Source: JADJAH01 sp964615795
Lineage (GTDB): Bacteria; Bacteroidota; Ignavibacteria; Tepidaquicellales; Tepidaquicellaceae
Length of the DNA stretch: 64,000 nucleotides
Reading direction: 5' to 3'
NCBI GenBank assembly: GCA_964615795.1
Contig: CAZTQR010000003.1
Span: 1 to 64,000, forward strand
The notes beneath the pieces were generated by a model. The model was given only the letters and a program-made list of their open reading frames with translations. It made no database searches and was not told where the DNA came from. The translations under genes were made by a program, and so were the position numbers. Positions 1 through 8,434 of this stretch are shown piece by piece (within the stretch, counting starts at the first letter, position 1; each line of letters starts with the position of its first letter).

Positions 1-263
1 TAGAATCCCCGCTGCAGACGGCAATCGTAAGCAAATCGTTTTGGACAAGAATGCTTATAGTGCGTATTGCACCCAAGAACGGCAATGCATGCAGTGATTA
101 TGAACTCTGCCAATGTCCCTTATCGGCTGATTTTGGATGTGATGACTGCTCCGGGCACAGAGGAGAGATGTCAGCGGCGGCCCTGATAAGACTTTACGAT
201 TGCTGCCGTATATTCGTCACAATGTCAAACCTTTCTTAACTTTTTAGTTAAGCGCAAATGAGC

Positions 264-271
264 TATATTTG
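264..271 (+). promoter_or_regulatory. Candidate Bacteroidetes-type -7 box upstream of citrate synthase
   Basis: TATATTTG matches the TAnnTTTG -7 consensus known from Bacteroidetes promoters. It lies 23 bases before the ATG at 295. A T-rich TTTT at 241-244, 19 bases upstream, could stand in for the -33 TTTG. The match is by eye only, and whether this lineage uses that sigma-factor consensus is inferred. Confidence 0.4.
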
Positions 272-294
272 AATCCATTCAAAAGTACAAGATA

Positions 295-1575
295 ATGTCC
301 AGAATACTCAAAGATAAACTCACATCACAGTTACCGGCACTAAGGGAAGAAGCAAAGACACTCGCAAAAAATTTCGGCACAAAGGTCATGGATCAGGTTG
401 TACTTGAACAGATCTACGGCGGCATGAGGGGCATAAAGGGGCTGGTTTGCGATACATCTTCTGTAGGACTTGACACAGGCCTTATCATAAGAGGTATCCC
501 GATCCTTCAGCTTACGGACAAGCTCCCTGAGGAGGTCTTCTATCTTCTGCTTACCGGTGAATTGCCGGATGAAGAAGCGCTAAAGGACTTGCAGTCTGAT
601 TTGAACAAGAGATCTGAAGTTCCTTCTTATGTTTGGGATGTCCTCAACTCGCTTCCGAAAGACACTCATCCGATGGTCATGCTCAGCACAGCAATTATGG
701 CAATGGAGAAAGAATCGGAATTCAGAAAGAAGTACGATGAAGGGACTGCAAAGGACAAGCTATGGGAACCGATGTTCGATGACTGCCTTAACATCATCGC
801 AAGGTCAACTCAGATCGCGGCCTTCATTTACAGGAAATGTTTTAACAAGGGAGATATGATCCCCCCGGACCCGTCACTCGACTGGGCTGCAAACTTTGCC
901 CACATGCTTGGCATCAGGGATGAAGACGGTTCATTCAAGAAACTGATGAGACTCTACCTCGTGCTTCACAGCGATCATGAGAGCGGAAATGTAAGCGCAT
1001 TTACATGTCAGGTCGTTTCGTCTGCCTTGTCGGATGCATACTATTCAATGAGCGCAGCTCTGAACGGACTTGCCGGTCCGCTTCACGGACTTGCCAATCA
1101 GGAATGCCTCAGGTTCATTCTGAAGATGAGGGAAACAATCGGCCATGCTCCAAGCGATGAAGAAGTACGGGACTATTGCCAGAAACTTCTAGACTCCGGC
1201 AAAGTTGTGTCCGGTTACGGGCATGCCGTGCTGAGGATCACAGACCCGCGCTTCACGGCTTTCCTCAACTGGGGAAAAGAGCATATACCGGATGATGAAA
1301 CATTCAGGATGGTTGGCCAGCTTTTCAACATAGTTCCGGACCTGCTTATGAAGCAAGGCAAGGCAAAGGATCCGTGGCCCAATGTGGATGCAGGCAGCGG
1401 CTCATTGCTTTATCACTACGGCATGACTGAATACAAATTCTACACAGTGCTCTTCGGTGTATCGAGAATACTGGGATTTGCGGCACAGCTCACAATTGCC
1501 AGGGCAATGCAGTTCCCGCTTATAAGGCCGAAGTCAGTGACCACGGAGTGGATAAAGAAGCAGGCCGCAGTCTGA
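295..1575 (+). CDS. gltA: Citrate synthase, mitochondrial/eukaryotic-like type
   Basis: Condenses acetyl-CoA and oxaloacetate to citrate, the entry step of the TCA cycle, in the cytoplasm. The 426-residue protein carries the catalytic set of the family: His264 in GPLHGLANQE, His310 in GYGHAVLR and Asp365 in PNVDAGSG. The long N-terminal region (LREEAKTLAKNFGTKV..., YGGMRGIKGLVCDTS) and the overall length resemble mitochondrial citrate synthases rather than the hexameric E. coli GltA; similar eukaryote-like enzymes are known from Geobacter. The ATG follows a candidate TATATTTG box, and a rho-independent terminator comes 34 bases after the stop, so the gene is probably monocistronic. Malate dehydrogenase, which supplies oxaloacetate, lies at the far end of the window. 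Confidence 0.95.
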   Translation: MSRILKDKLTSQLPALREEAKTLAKNFGTKVMDQVVLEQIYGGMRGIKGLVCDTSSVGLDTGLIIRGIPILQLTDKLPEEVFYLLLTGELPDEEALKDLQSDLNKRSEVPSYVWDVLNSLPKDTHPMVMLSTAIMAMEKESEFRKKYDEGTAKDKLWEPMFDDCLNIIARSTQIAAFIYRKCFNKGDMIPPDPSLDWAANFAHMLGIRDEDGSFKKLMRLYLVLHSDHESGNVSAFTCQVVSSALSDAYYSMSAALNGLAGPLHGLANQECLRFILKMRETIGHAPSDEEVRDYCQKLLDSGKVVSGYGHAVLRITDPRFTAFLNWGKEHIPDDETFRMVGQLFNIVPDLLMKQGKAKDPWPNVDAGSGSLLYHYGMTEYKFYTVLFGVSRILGFAAQLTIARAMQFPLIRPKSVTTEWIKKQAAV

Positions 1576-1608
1576 TAAGGGCTTGAAAGAAAGCAGATTC
1601 AATTTTAC

Positions 1609-1637
1609 AGGCGCCCGATTTTTTGGCGCCTTTTTTT
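1609..1637 (+). terminator. Rho-independent terminator of gltA
   Basis: GGCGCC at 1610-1615 pairs with GGCGCC at 1625-1630 around a 9-base loop. The A/T pair at 1609/1631 extends the stem, and a run of seven T follows. It ends about 14 bases before the putative start of the next gene. Confidence 0.85.
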
Positions 1638-1650
1638 ATTTTCTCCTGGA

Positions 1651-3336
1651 TTGAAAGGAAATAACTCAGGCAAACTCAGGTCAATATTTGAGCCGAAACT
1701 CTTCACTGTCCTGAAGGAAGGGTATTCGGGAAGTCAGTTTGCATCAGATCTTGCTGCAGGATTGATTGTCGGAATCGTTGCAATTCCTCTTGCTATCGCA
1801 TTTGCAATTGCTTCAGGAGTGAAGCCGGAGCAGGGGCTTTACACTGCGGTTGTGGCAGGGATCATTGTCTCGGTACTCGGCGGAAGCAGAGTGCAGATCG
1901 CCGGCCCGACAGGAGCATTCATTGTCATAGTTTACGGCATTGTAAGCAAGTACGGTTATGACGGACTGATGGTCGCCACGTTCATGGCCGGGGTAATGCT
2001 CATAATCATGGGCCTCGCAAGGTTCGGTTCATTACTTAGATTTGTTCCTTATCCTCTTACAGTCGGATTCACCAGCGGCATTGCCGTGATAATATTCATT
2101 TCACAGATAAACGATCTGCTCGGACTTCGGCTTGCGGCATTGCCACCGGATGCGGTGGGAAAGCTGGAAGAGATCGTAAAGCACTTGGGCAATATTGATT
2201 TTGTTTCCGTTGAAGTCGGCATCGCTTCGCTGGCACTGATACTCATGACTCAGAGACTGATCCCGAAAGTTCCCGGCTCGCTCGCCGCAATTGTGATCCT
2301 TACTGCTGTTGTAAGTTATCTTCACTTGCCTGTTGAAACTATCGGCTCAAGGTTCGGCGATGTTCCGCAGGGTTTTCCTTCACCGGGCATGCCCGATGTA
2401 ACATGGAGCACCATAACGGGAATGATCTCGCCTGCCATTACGATTGCATTGCTCGGGTCAATAGAGTCACTGCTCTCGGCGGTTGTAGCAGACGGAATGA
2501 TAAGGTCAAAGCACAGGTCAAACACAGAACTGATCGCGCAGGGGATTGCAAATCTTGTGTCGCCTGTATTTTCGGGAATTCCCGCCACGGGTGCAATTGC
2601 CAGGACCGCAACAAATGTGAGAAGCGGCGGAAGAACGCCGGTTGCAGGAATTGTGCACGGACTTGTAGTGCTTTCCTCAATTCTTCTATTCGGAAAATTT
2701 GCATCCCTGATTCCGATGCCCGTACTTGCCGCAATCCTGATCATCGTCGCCTACAATATGAGCGAGTGGAGATCGTTCAGAAAAATTCTTAAATATCCCA
2801 AAAGCGATGTTGCTGTAATGGTTACAACATTTGCACTCACTGTATTTGTTGATCTGACTGTTGCGATTCAGGTCGGAGTCATTCTGTCGGCATTCCTTTT
2901 CATCAAGCGAATGGCCGATGTTTCAAATGTAACCCAGCTTACGGCCGCAGTAAAGGAAGATGAAGAGACCGAAAGTTCTGATGCCGGAGTTTCGGGCATT
3001 CCGCAGGGAGTAGAGGTGTTTGAACTTCAGGGTTCGCTTTTCTTCGGAGCAGTTGAACAATTCACGGAGACCATCAGGGCAATCGAAAAACCTCCAAAGG
3101 TATTCATACTTGAAGCGAAGAACCTTCTGGCAGTTGATGCAACCGGTCTCAGGGCAATCGAAGACATTTACAGCATGATGAAAGATCAGGGAACATTAAT
3201 GATGATATCAGGGATCCACAAACAGCCGTTGTTCGCAATGACAAATTCCGGACTCTATGACAAGATCGGCGAAGACATGATCTTTGGCAGTCTTGATGAG
3301 GCCATCGGCAAGGCGGAAGAGATGCTTGGCAAATGA
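1651..3336 (+). CDS. SulP-family anion transporter with C-terminal STAS domain
   Basis: Inner-membrane transporter of the SLC26/SulP family, whose members move sulfate, bicarbonate or dicarboxylates with H+ or Na+. Residues about 20-430 form the hydrophobic Sulfate_transp core with 10-14 membrane segments, including SGVKPEQGLYTAVVAG and GSRVQIAGPTGAFIV near the N-terminus. Residues about 450-555 form a STAS domain (VEVFELQGSLFFGAVEQF, then LLAVDATGLRAIEDI). The substrate cannot be told from sequence. The assigned start is TTG just after the gltA terminator, without a strong ribosome-binding site, so the exact N-terminus is uncertain. No cys genes or carbonic anhydrase lie beside it. Confidence 0.9.
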   Translation: MKGNNSGKLRSIFEPKLFTVLKEGYSGSQFASDLAAGLIVGIVAIPLAIAFAIASGVKPEQGLYTAVVAGIIVSVLGGSRVQIAGPTGAFIVIVYGIVSKYGYDGLMVATFMAGVMLIIMGLARFGSLLRFVPYPLTVGFTSGIAVIIFISQINDLLGLRLAALPPDAVGKLEEIVKHLGNIDFVSVEVGIASLALILMTQRLIPKVPGSLAAIVILTAVVSYLHLPVETIGSRFGDVPQGFPSPGMPDVTWSTITGMISPAITIALLGSIESLLSAVVADGMIRSKHRSNTELIAQGIANLVSPVFSGIPATGAIARTATNVRSGGRTPVAGIVHGLVVLSSILLFGKFASLIPMPVLAAILIIVAYNMSEWRSFRKILKYPKSDVAVMVTTFALTVFVDLTVAIQVGVILSAFLFIKRMADVSNVTQLTAAVKEDEETESSDAGVSGIPQGVEVFELQGSLFFGAVEQFTETIRAIEKPPKVFILEAKNLLAVDATGLRAIEDIYSMMKDQGTLMMISGIHKQPLFAMTNSGLYDKIGEDMIFGSLDEAIGKAEEMLGK

Positions 3337-3443
3337 TTTTAAAATTTGGTGCATACCTCAGGTAATTCAAACCCATTCACGATTAGCGAATCAGAGAAGC
3401 GAGCTCTGAATTCCCGGCAAATCAAAAATTCCGCTTAATTCAA

Positions 3444-4931
3444 ATGAACTTTCTTCAAAAATCAATTGCTCCGGTCATTCTCATTATCTTCGGAATGCTT
3501 CTCTTTCCCTTCCGGCAGATCCCCGCGCAAACGAGCTTCAGCGCCGGACAGTTCAGGACGGACTGCGCAATCCTCATCAGCGCTCTGAAAGCTCTGCATC
3601 CGGGGCTGTACAGGTATGAAGAGGAGGCACAGATCGACAACTACTACAGAAAACTTGTTGATCTGAGTGAAGACAGCATCAGCTTACGTGAGGCCTTCCT
3701 GAGAATTTCGGAATTTCTTGCGCACATAAAGTGCGGACACACTATTGCAAATCCTTACAATCAGAGCGACGCAATCAAAGCCGCTTTGTTCTCCGGCAAG
3801 GATAAGCTGCCGTTCACTTTTCAACTGATCGGAAAACGGATGATAATTACAGACGATGTCTCCGGCACAGAGATCAGCAAAGGGTCTGAAGTGCTTGAGA
3901 TAAACGGAGTGAAATCAGAAATCATCATTGATGAACTGATGAAATATGCAGACGGTGACGGAAGCAATGACGGACAAAGACTTTATAATATGAGGCTTAC
4001 AGGAGAAGGTGAGCAGGAGTTCTTCGATATATATTTCCCGATGTTGCATGCCCCCGAATCCGGAAAATTCAGAATTACATACAGGGATCCGAATAGCCGT
4101 GCGGGAATATTGGAAAAGAGCGTGAATGCAGTCAGCCGGGAAGAAAGGAAGCAGTTGCTGTCGCTAACAACAGGCAATAAGGACTTGACTGAAGAGTGGA
4201 AACTTGAATCCCCCGCGGAAGGAGTTTCACTCCTGAAATTCGGGACATTTGTTACATACAATTCCGGCCTTGACTGGAAGAAGCTGTTGAGCGATCAATT
4301 CGGTGAGATCAATTCCCGGGGCAGTTCCGATCTTATAATAGACATCCGCGGCAACGGCGGCGGTACAACAGAAGTGGCCTTTGAGATCCTGTCATACATT
4401 TCTGAACGGCCTTTGACAATCAAGTCTCAGAGATTTGTTTGCTACGAAAAGGTCCCTGATTCACTCATGCAATATCTTTCCACCTGGGACAATTCATTCT
4501 ATGACAGAACCGCAAGCGTTGAGCGCTATGACAGCCGGCTCTTCAGACTGAGAGAAGAAAACCAGGGCTTCATTTCCATTACTCCTAAAGAGGGTGGATT
4601 CAAAGGAAAGGTTTGCTTGCTTGTGGATGAGGCAAACAGCTCGGCTACTTTCATACTTGCCCGGCTTGTAAAGGAGAACAGGATCGGCCTGCTTGCAGGA
4701 AGAACGACCGGCGGAAATCTGAAAGGGATCACAGGCGGAAATCTGTTCTTTCTCGATCTTCCCGGGACGGGCATAGAAGTTGACATCCCATTGCTGACTG
4801 AGCTTACTTCCTCAGACGCGCCGGATTCCGGCATTGAACCGGATATATACATTGAACAATCAGTGGAAAATATCGCCGGCGGAAAAGATTCGGATCTGCA
4901 GACACTGCTGAGCATCATTGGCAAAGAATAG
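3444..4931 (+). CDS. Exported S41-family (C-terminal processing-like) peptidase
   Basis: A 495-residue protein beginning with a signal peptide (hydrophobic segment IAPVILIIFGMLLFPF, cleavage likely after PAQT or nearby). An N-terminal helical region (residues 25-110) is followed by a PDZ-like part around GSEVLEINGVKSEIIIDELM. The S41 core contains DLIIDIRGNGGGTTEVAFEIL and VCLLVDEANSSATFILARLV, where the second Ser of NSSAT occupies the nucleophile position of the family. The GRTTGG loop downstream is also typical. It probably acts in the periplasm or on the cell surface on unknown substrates. No partner gene is adjacent. Assignment to the family is firm; the substrate is unknown. Confidence 0.85.
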   Translation: MNFLQKSIAPVILIIFGMLLFPFRQIPAQTSFSAGQFRTDCAILISALKALHPGLYRYEEEAQIDNYYRKLVDLSEDSISLREAFLRISEFLAHIKCGHTIANPYNQSDAIKAALFSGKDKLPFTFQLIGKRMIITDDVSGTEISKGSEVLEINGVKSEIIIDELMKYADGDGSNDGQRLYNMRLTGEGEQEFFDIYFPMLHAPESGKFRITYRDPNSRAGILEKSVNAVSREERKQLLSLTTGNKDLTEEWKLESPAEGVSLLKFGTFVTYNSGLDWKKLLSDQFGEINSRGSSDLIIDIRGNGGGTTEVAFEILSYISERPLTIKSQRFVCYEKVPDSLMQYLSTWDNSFYDRTASVERYDSRLFRLREENQGFISITPKEGGFKGKVCLLVDEANSSATFILARLVKENRIGLLAGRTTGGNLKGITGGNLFFLDLPGTGIEVDIPLLTELTSSDAPDSGIEPDIYIEQSVENIAGGKDSDLQTLLSIIGKE

Positions 4932-5126
4932 ATTTTCAGCTTACCACTTCTCAGGTTAGAATGATATTTAGAATTTGTAAGAATGGTACAGTGAGCTCAA
5001 ATCTTCCTTAATAGAGGATGCGAATTGATTGTTTTATTGATTTTAATATGCCAAATTGGTCTTCACAAAAAAGCCGCTTTCATATCTTACTGTGGCGGTG
5101 CTTGTCTAATCTAACCATCTGAATAA

Positions 5127-5813
5127 ATGAACGCACAGAAATTTACGGCAGAGCTGATCGGCACATTCTGGCTTGTGCTTGGCGGATGCGGCAGTGCCGT
5201 TATCTCAGCAGCATTTCCCGAAGTCGGAATAGGCCTTCTCGGAGTGTCATTCGCATTCGGTCTCACCGTTCTTACCATTGCCTACGGACTCGGGCACATT
5301 TCGGGAGCGCACCTGAATCCTGCGGTTTCAATCGGGCTTTGGATAGGCGGCAGATTCAGCACTAAGGAACTTGTGCCTTACATCATTGCTCAGATCATAG
5401 GCGGAATCCTTGCGGCGCTTGTGCTCTATATAGTTGTGACAGGCAGTGGAAAGCCGATAGGAGATTTTGCGGCAAACGGCTACGGCGATCATTCTCCCGG
5501 AAAGTACAGCTTAATGTCCGGACTGGTAATTGAAATAGTCATGACTTTCATGTTCCTTGTTGTGATACTTGGTGCAACGGACAAGCGCGCGCCGGCAGGT
5601 TTCGCGGGACTGGCGATAGGACTTGCGCTGACACTTATTCATCTCATAAGCATACCGGTAACGAATACGTCGGTGAATCCCGCCAGAAGCATAAGCCAGG
5701 CAGTGTTTGTTGGCGGCTGGGCGCTTGAACAGCTTTGGCTGTTCATTGTTGCCCCGGTTGCCGGAGCAATTCTTGCCGGACTCGTTTACAGGATGTTTGA
5801 GAATAAGGGCTGA
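5127..5813 (+). CDS. aqpZ: Aquaporin Z-type water channel
   Basis: Inner-membrane MIP-family channel of 228 residues, the usual size for AqpZ. Six membrane helices and the two NPA half-helices are visible: SGAHLNPAVSIG near residue 65 and TNTSVNPARSISQA near residue 185. The small residues and Arg after the second NPA (NPARS) fit the aromatic/arginine filter of water-selective members rather than glycerol facilitators. The gene stands alone between the S41 peptidase and the acetyltransferase, with about 195 bases of upstream sequence for its own promoter. Confidence 0.93.
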   Translation: MNAQKFTAELIGTFWLVLGGCGSAVISAAFPEVGIGLLGVSFAFGLTVLTIAYGLGHISGAHLNPAVSIGLWIGGRFSTKELVPYIIAQIIGGILAALVLYIVVTGSGKPIGDFAANGYGDHSPGKYSLMSGLVIEIVMTFMFLVVILGATDKRAPAGFAGLAIGLALTLIHLISIPVTNTSVNPARSISQAVFVGGWALEQLWLFIVAPVAGAILAGLVYRMFENKG

Positions 5814-5861
5814 GAAGAAAATCCTTCAGCAGAGTATTGATACATATTTTGCATTAAGGCA

Positions 5862-6623
5862 ATGACCCGGCAACAGGCAAACGAATATCTTGGCAGGATC
5901 GGGTACAGCGGAAAGCTGATTCCCGGTCCCGCCACTCTTGAGGAGTTGCAGAAGCAGCACCTGCTTCACGTTCCTTTTGAGAATCTTGATATTCACATTG
6001 GGAGGGAGATTGTACTTGATCCTGACAGAATCTTCACAAAAGTGATAACAGGAAAGAGGGGAGGCTTCTGCTATGAACTGAACCTTCTCTTTAATGAATT
6101 GCTTTCCTTCGCAGGGTTTGAGACAAGGCTTGTATCTGCACGTGTTACAAACGGTTCGGGAGGGTTTGGAGAAGAATTCGATCACATGGCTGTCATAGTT
6201 TCGATGAACGGGAATGAATTTCTGTCGGATGTCGGGTTCGGTGAATTCACTTTTGCACCTTTGATCATCTTGACCGGTGAGAAACAGATTGATGAAAGAG
6301 GTGAGTTTGTTATAGCGAATTATGACGAAGAGCATCTTATTGTGAGGAAGAAGAAAGTTGACTCATATGAGGATCAGTACATCTTCTCACTCACGGGCAG
6401 GAGCCCTCAGGAATTCGAAGGAATGTGCAGGTATCATCAAACATCGCCTGAATCACATTTTACAAAAAAGAGATTATGTTCACTTCCTTTTGACGGAGGA
6501 AGGATCACACTGACAGGAGATTCACTTAAGCTAACAAAGGGAAATGAAACAACCGAAACTCCGATAGATAGAGATGAAGAGTTCAATCTCTTGCTGAAGG
6601 AGAAATTCGGTATCATACTCTGA
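5862..6623 (+). CDS. nat: Arylamine N-acetyltransferase
   Basis: Transfers acyl groups from acyl-CoA to arylamines or related amines; cytoplasmic. The 253-residue protein has the papain-like triad of the NAT family at canonical spacing: Cys70 in RGGFCYELN, His108 in FDHMAV and Asp123 in SDVGFGEF. The N-terminal part contains VPFENLDIHIGR, a family hallmark. It starts 48 bases after aqpZ and ends 8 bases from the oppositely oriented surE, so the two genes converge. In vivo substrate unknown; detoxification and secondary-metabolite roles are known for the family. Confidence 0.93.
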   Translation: MTRQQANEYLGRIGYSGKLIPGPATLEELQKQHLLHVPFENLDIHIGREIVLDPDRIFTKVITGKRGGFCYELNLLFNELLSFAGFETRLVSARVTNGSGGFGEEFDHMAVIVSMNGNEFLSDVGFGEFTFAPLIILTGEKQIDERGEFVIANYDEEHLIVRKKKVDSYEDQYIFSLTGRSPQEFEGMCRYHQTSPESHFTKKRLCSLPFDGGRITLTGDSLKLTKGNETTETPIDRDEEFNLLLKEKFGIIL

Positions 6624-6631
6624 GCATCCTG

Positions 6632-7402
6632 TCAGAGCTTCAGGTTCCAGCACTTCAGATCATCAATGATCTCATAGTTGGTAAGGTCGTAATGAAGGGG
6701 AGTAACTGAAACATAGTTGTCGAGAATTGCCGGATGATCGAATTCATTTGACTTGTCTTTCAGACTCATCCTGCCCGAAAGCCAGAAATATTCCCTCTTG
6801 TTCGGATCAAGTCTTGAGTCAAAATAATCATCCCAGAAAGATTTTCCCTGCCTAGTAATCAGCACTCCTTTGATCTTCTCCTTAGGCACCGGAGGAACGT
6901 TTACGTTAAGCAGTGTTCCTTTTGGCAGTCCGTTCTTCAGAACGGCTTTTGCGATCACTGCCGAGAACTTTGCGGCGGCGCTGAAATCACCGTAAGTAAA
7001 ACTTGCGAGAGAAACTGCTATTGAGGGAATCCCGAGAATTGTGCCTTCGGTTGCGGCCGAGACAGTACCTGAATAGATCACATTGACAGCCGTGTTAGAG
7101 CCGTGGTTAATGCCGGAAATAAGCAGGTCTATTTTCTTGCCTTTAAGAAGATTTCTGATCGCGAGCTTAACGGAATCAGCAGGCGTGCCGGTAACCGCAT
7201 GTCCGTAGAAATTCTTGTCTATCAATACTTTGTACGCCCTGATGGGCTGTGCAATTGTAACTGAATGCCCGACTGCGCTTTGCTGCGTATGCGGGGCCAC
7301 TACATGAACTTCGGCAAACTTCCTCATGCTTCTCCAAAGAGCTCTTATCCCGTCTGAACTTATCCCGTCGTCATTTGAAATGAGTATTACCGGCTTGGAC
7401 AT
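6632..7402 (-). CDS. surE: 5'/3'-nucleotidase SurE (survival protein)
   Basis: Metal-dependent phosphatase acting on nucleoside monophosphates and short polyphosphates; cytoplasmic. The 256 residues start with ILISNDDGISSDGI, where the Asp pair binds the metal. They continue with VVAPHTQQSAVGHSVT and GTPADSVKLAI, and then with ISGINHGSNT, all typical SurE motifs. It lies 15 bases downstream of obg on the same strand and is probably the last gene of the run that begins with the MFS transporter. Confidence 0.95.
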   Translation of the reverse strand: MSKPVILISNDDGISSDGIRALWRSMRKFAEVHVVAPHTQQSAVGHSVTIAQPIRAYKVLIDKNFYGHAVTGTPADSVKLAIRNLLKGKKIDLLISGINHGSNTAVNVIYSGTVSAATEGTILGIPSIAVSLASFTYGDFSAAAKFSAVIAKAVLKNGLPKGTLLNVNVPPVPKEKIKGVLITRQGKSFWDDYFDSRLDPNKREYFWLSGRMSLKDKSNEFDHPAILDNYVSVTPLHYDLTNYEIIDDLKCWNLKL

Positions 7403-7417
7403 TTCCGCTTTGTTAGT

Positions 7418-8431
7418 TTATTCTTTTTTTCTTATCTCCTGAAGTTTTCTCCAGACCATGTCTTTCAGTTCTTTCAGATTTTCACCGCTCACGGAAGATA
7501 TTACGATCTTTTCTTCGTCAGTCTTCAGTTTTTCCAGTTTCTTTTTGAGTGAGTCATCTATCGCGTCAGATTTTGTGAAGCAGATCATTCTTGGTTTGTC
7601 AAGTAGGTCAGCTTCATAGTTCTCAAGTTCCCTGAGCAGCACTCTGTAATCCTTCAGGCATTCTTTCTTGTTTGCAGGCGGCTGAATCAGTGTCGAGTCG
7701 ATCAGGAAGAGAAGTATACGGGTTCGCTCAATGTGTTTCAGAAATCTGATCCCGAGCCCTTTTCCGGAAGATGCTCCTTCGATTATGCCCGGAATGTCAG
7801 CTACGACAAATGATTCATACTCACCGTACCTTACTATCCCGAGATTCGGAGTTAGTGTGGTGAAAGGATAATCTGCGATCTTCGGCTTTGCCGCCGATAT
7901 AGCGGAGATCAGAGTTGACTTGCCTGCATTTGGAAATCCGACAAGCCCTGCATCCGCGATCAGCTTAAGCTCAATGACGAGGTTCAGTTCGGAACCGGCC
8001 TGTCCGGGCTGTGCATATCTTGGCGCCTGATTTGTCGGTGTCTTAAAGTGATTATTCCCTTTGCCGCCCCTTCCGCCTTTCAGGGCGGTGAACTCCTCAC
8101 CGTCATTCAGGAGTTCGGCGATCACCCTGCCCGTGTCAGCATCCTTTATTATGCTTCCGCACGGAACAAGAATTATCTCGTCCCTGCCGTCCCTGCCTGT
8201 CTTGAGTGCTCCCTGTCCGTGCTGGCCGCGTTCGGCCTTATAGTGTGCTTTGTAACGGAAGTCAATAAGAGTTGATAACTGGTGAGTGGCTTTGAAGATA
8301 ATGCTTCCGCCCCTTCCGCCGTCTCCTCCGTTGGGGCCGCCTTTTGGAACATATTTCTCTCTCCTGAAACTTACGCAACCGTTTCCGCCGTCACCTGAAC
8401 GAACGTAGATCTTTGCACTGTCTAAAAACAA
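7418..8431 (-). CDS. obg: GTPase Obg/CgtA
   Basis: Essential GTPase that associates with the 50S ribosomal subunit. Residues 1-158 form the glycine-rich Obg fold (KYVPKGGPNGGDGGRGG). The G domain follows with Walker A GFPNAGKST near 165, the switch region containing TTL, G3 DIPGII, and G4 FTKSD. At 337 residues it lacks the longer C-terminal extensions of some Obg proteins. The assigned start is TTG (codon at 8429-8431), since the MFLDSAKIYVRSGDGG N-terminus matches the family. It is 3 bases downstream of the unknown gene at 8435-9676, so they are probably co-transcribed. Confidence 0.95.
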   Translation of the reverse strand: MFLDSAKIYVRSGDGGNGCVSFRREKYVPKGGPNGGDGGRGGSIIFKATHQLSTLIDFRYKAHYKAERGQHGQGALKTGRDGRDEIILVPCGSIIKDADTGRVIAELLNDGEEFTALKGGRGGKGNNHFKTPTNQAPRYAQPGQAGSELNLVIELKLIADAGLVGFPNAGKSTLISAISAAKPKIADYPFTTLTPNLGIVRYGEYESFVVADIPGIIEGASSGKGLGIRFLKHIERTRILLFLIDSTLIQPPANKKECLKDYRVLLRELENYEADLLDKPRMICFTKSDAIDDSLKKKLEKLKTDEEKIVISSVSGENLKELKDMVWRKLQEIRKKE

Positions 8432-8434
8432 TCC

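Noticed and set aside
51..239. 62-codon open frame with many Cys upstream of citrate synthase
   Set aside because: No ribosome-binding site, no recognisable family and atypical residue use. It ends just before the gltA promoter region; I treat the first 290 bases as intergenic or the flank of an unseen gene.
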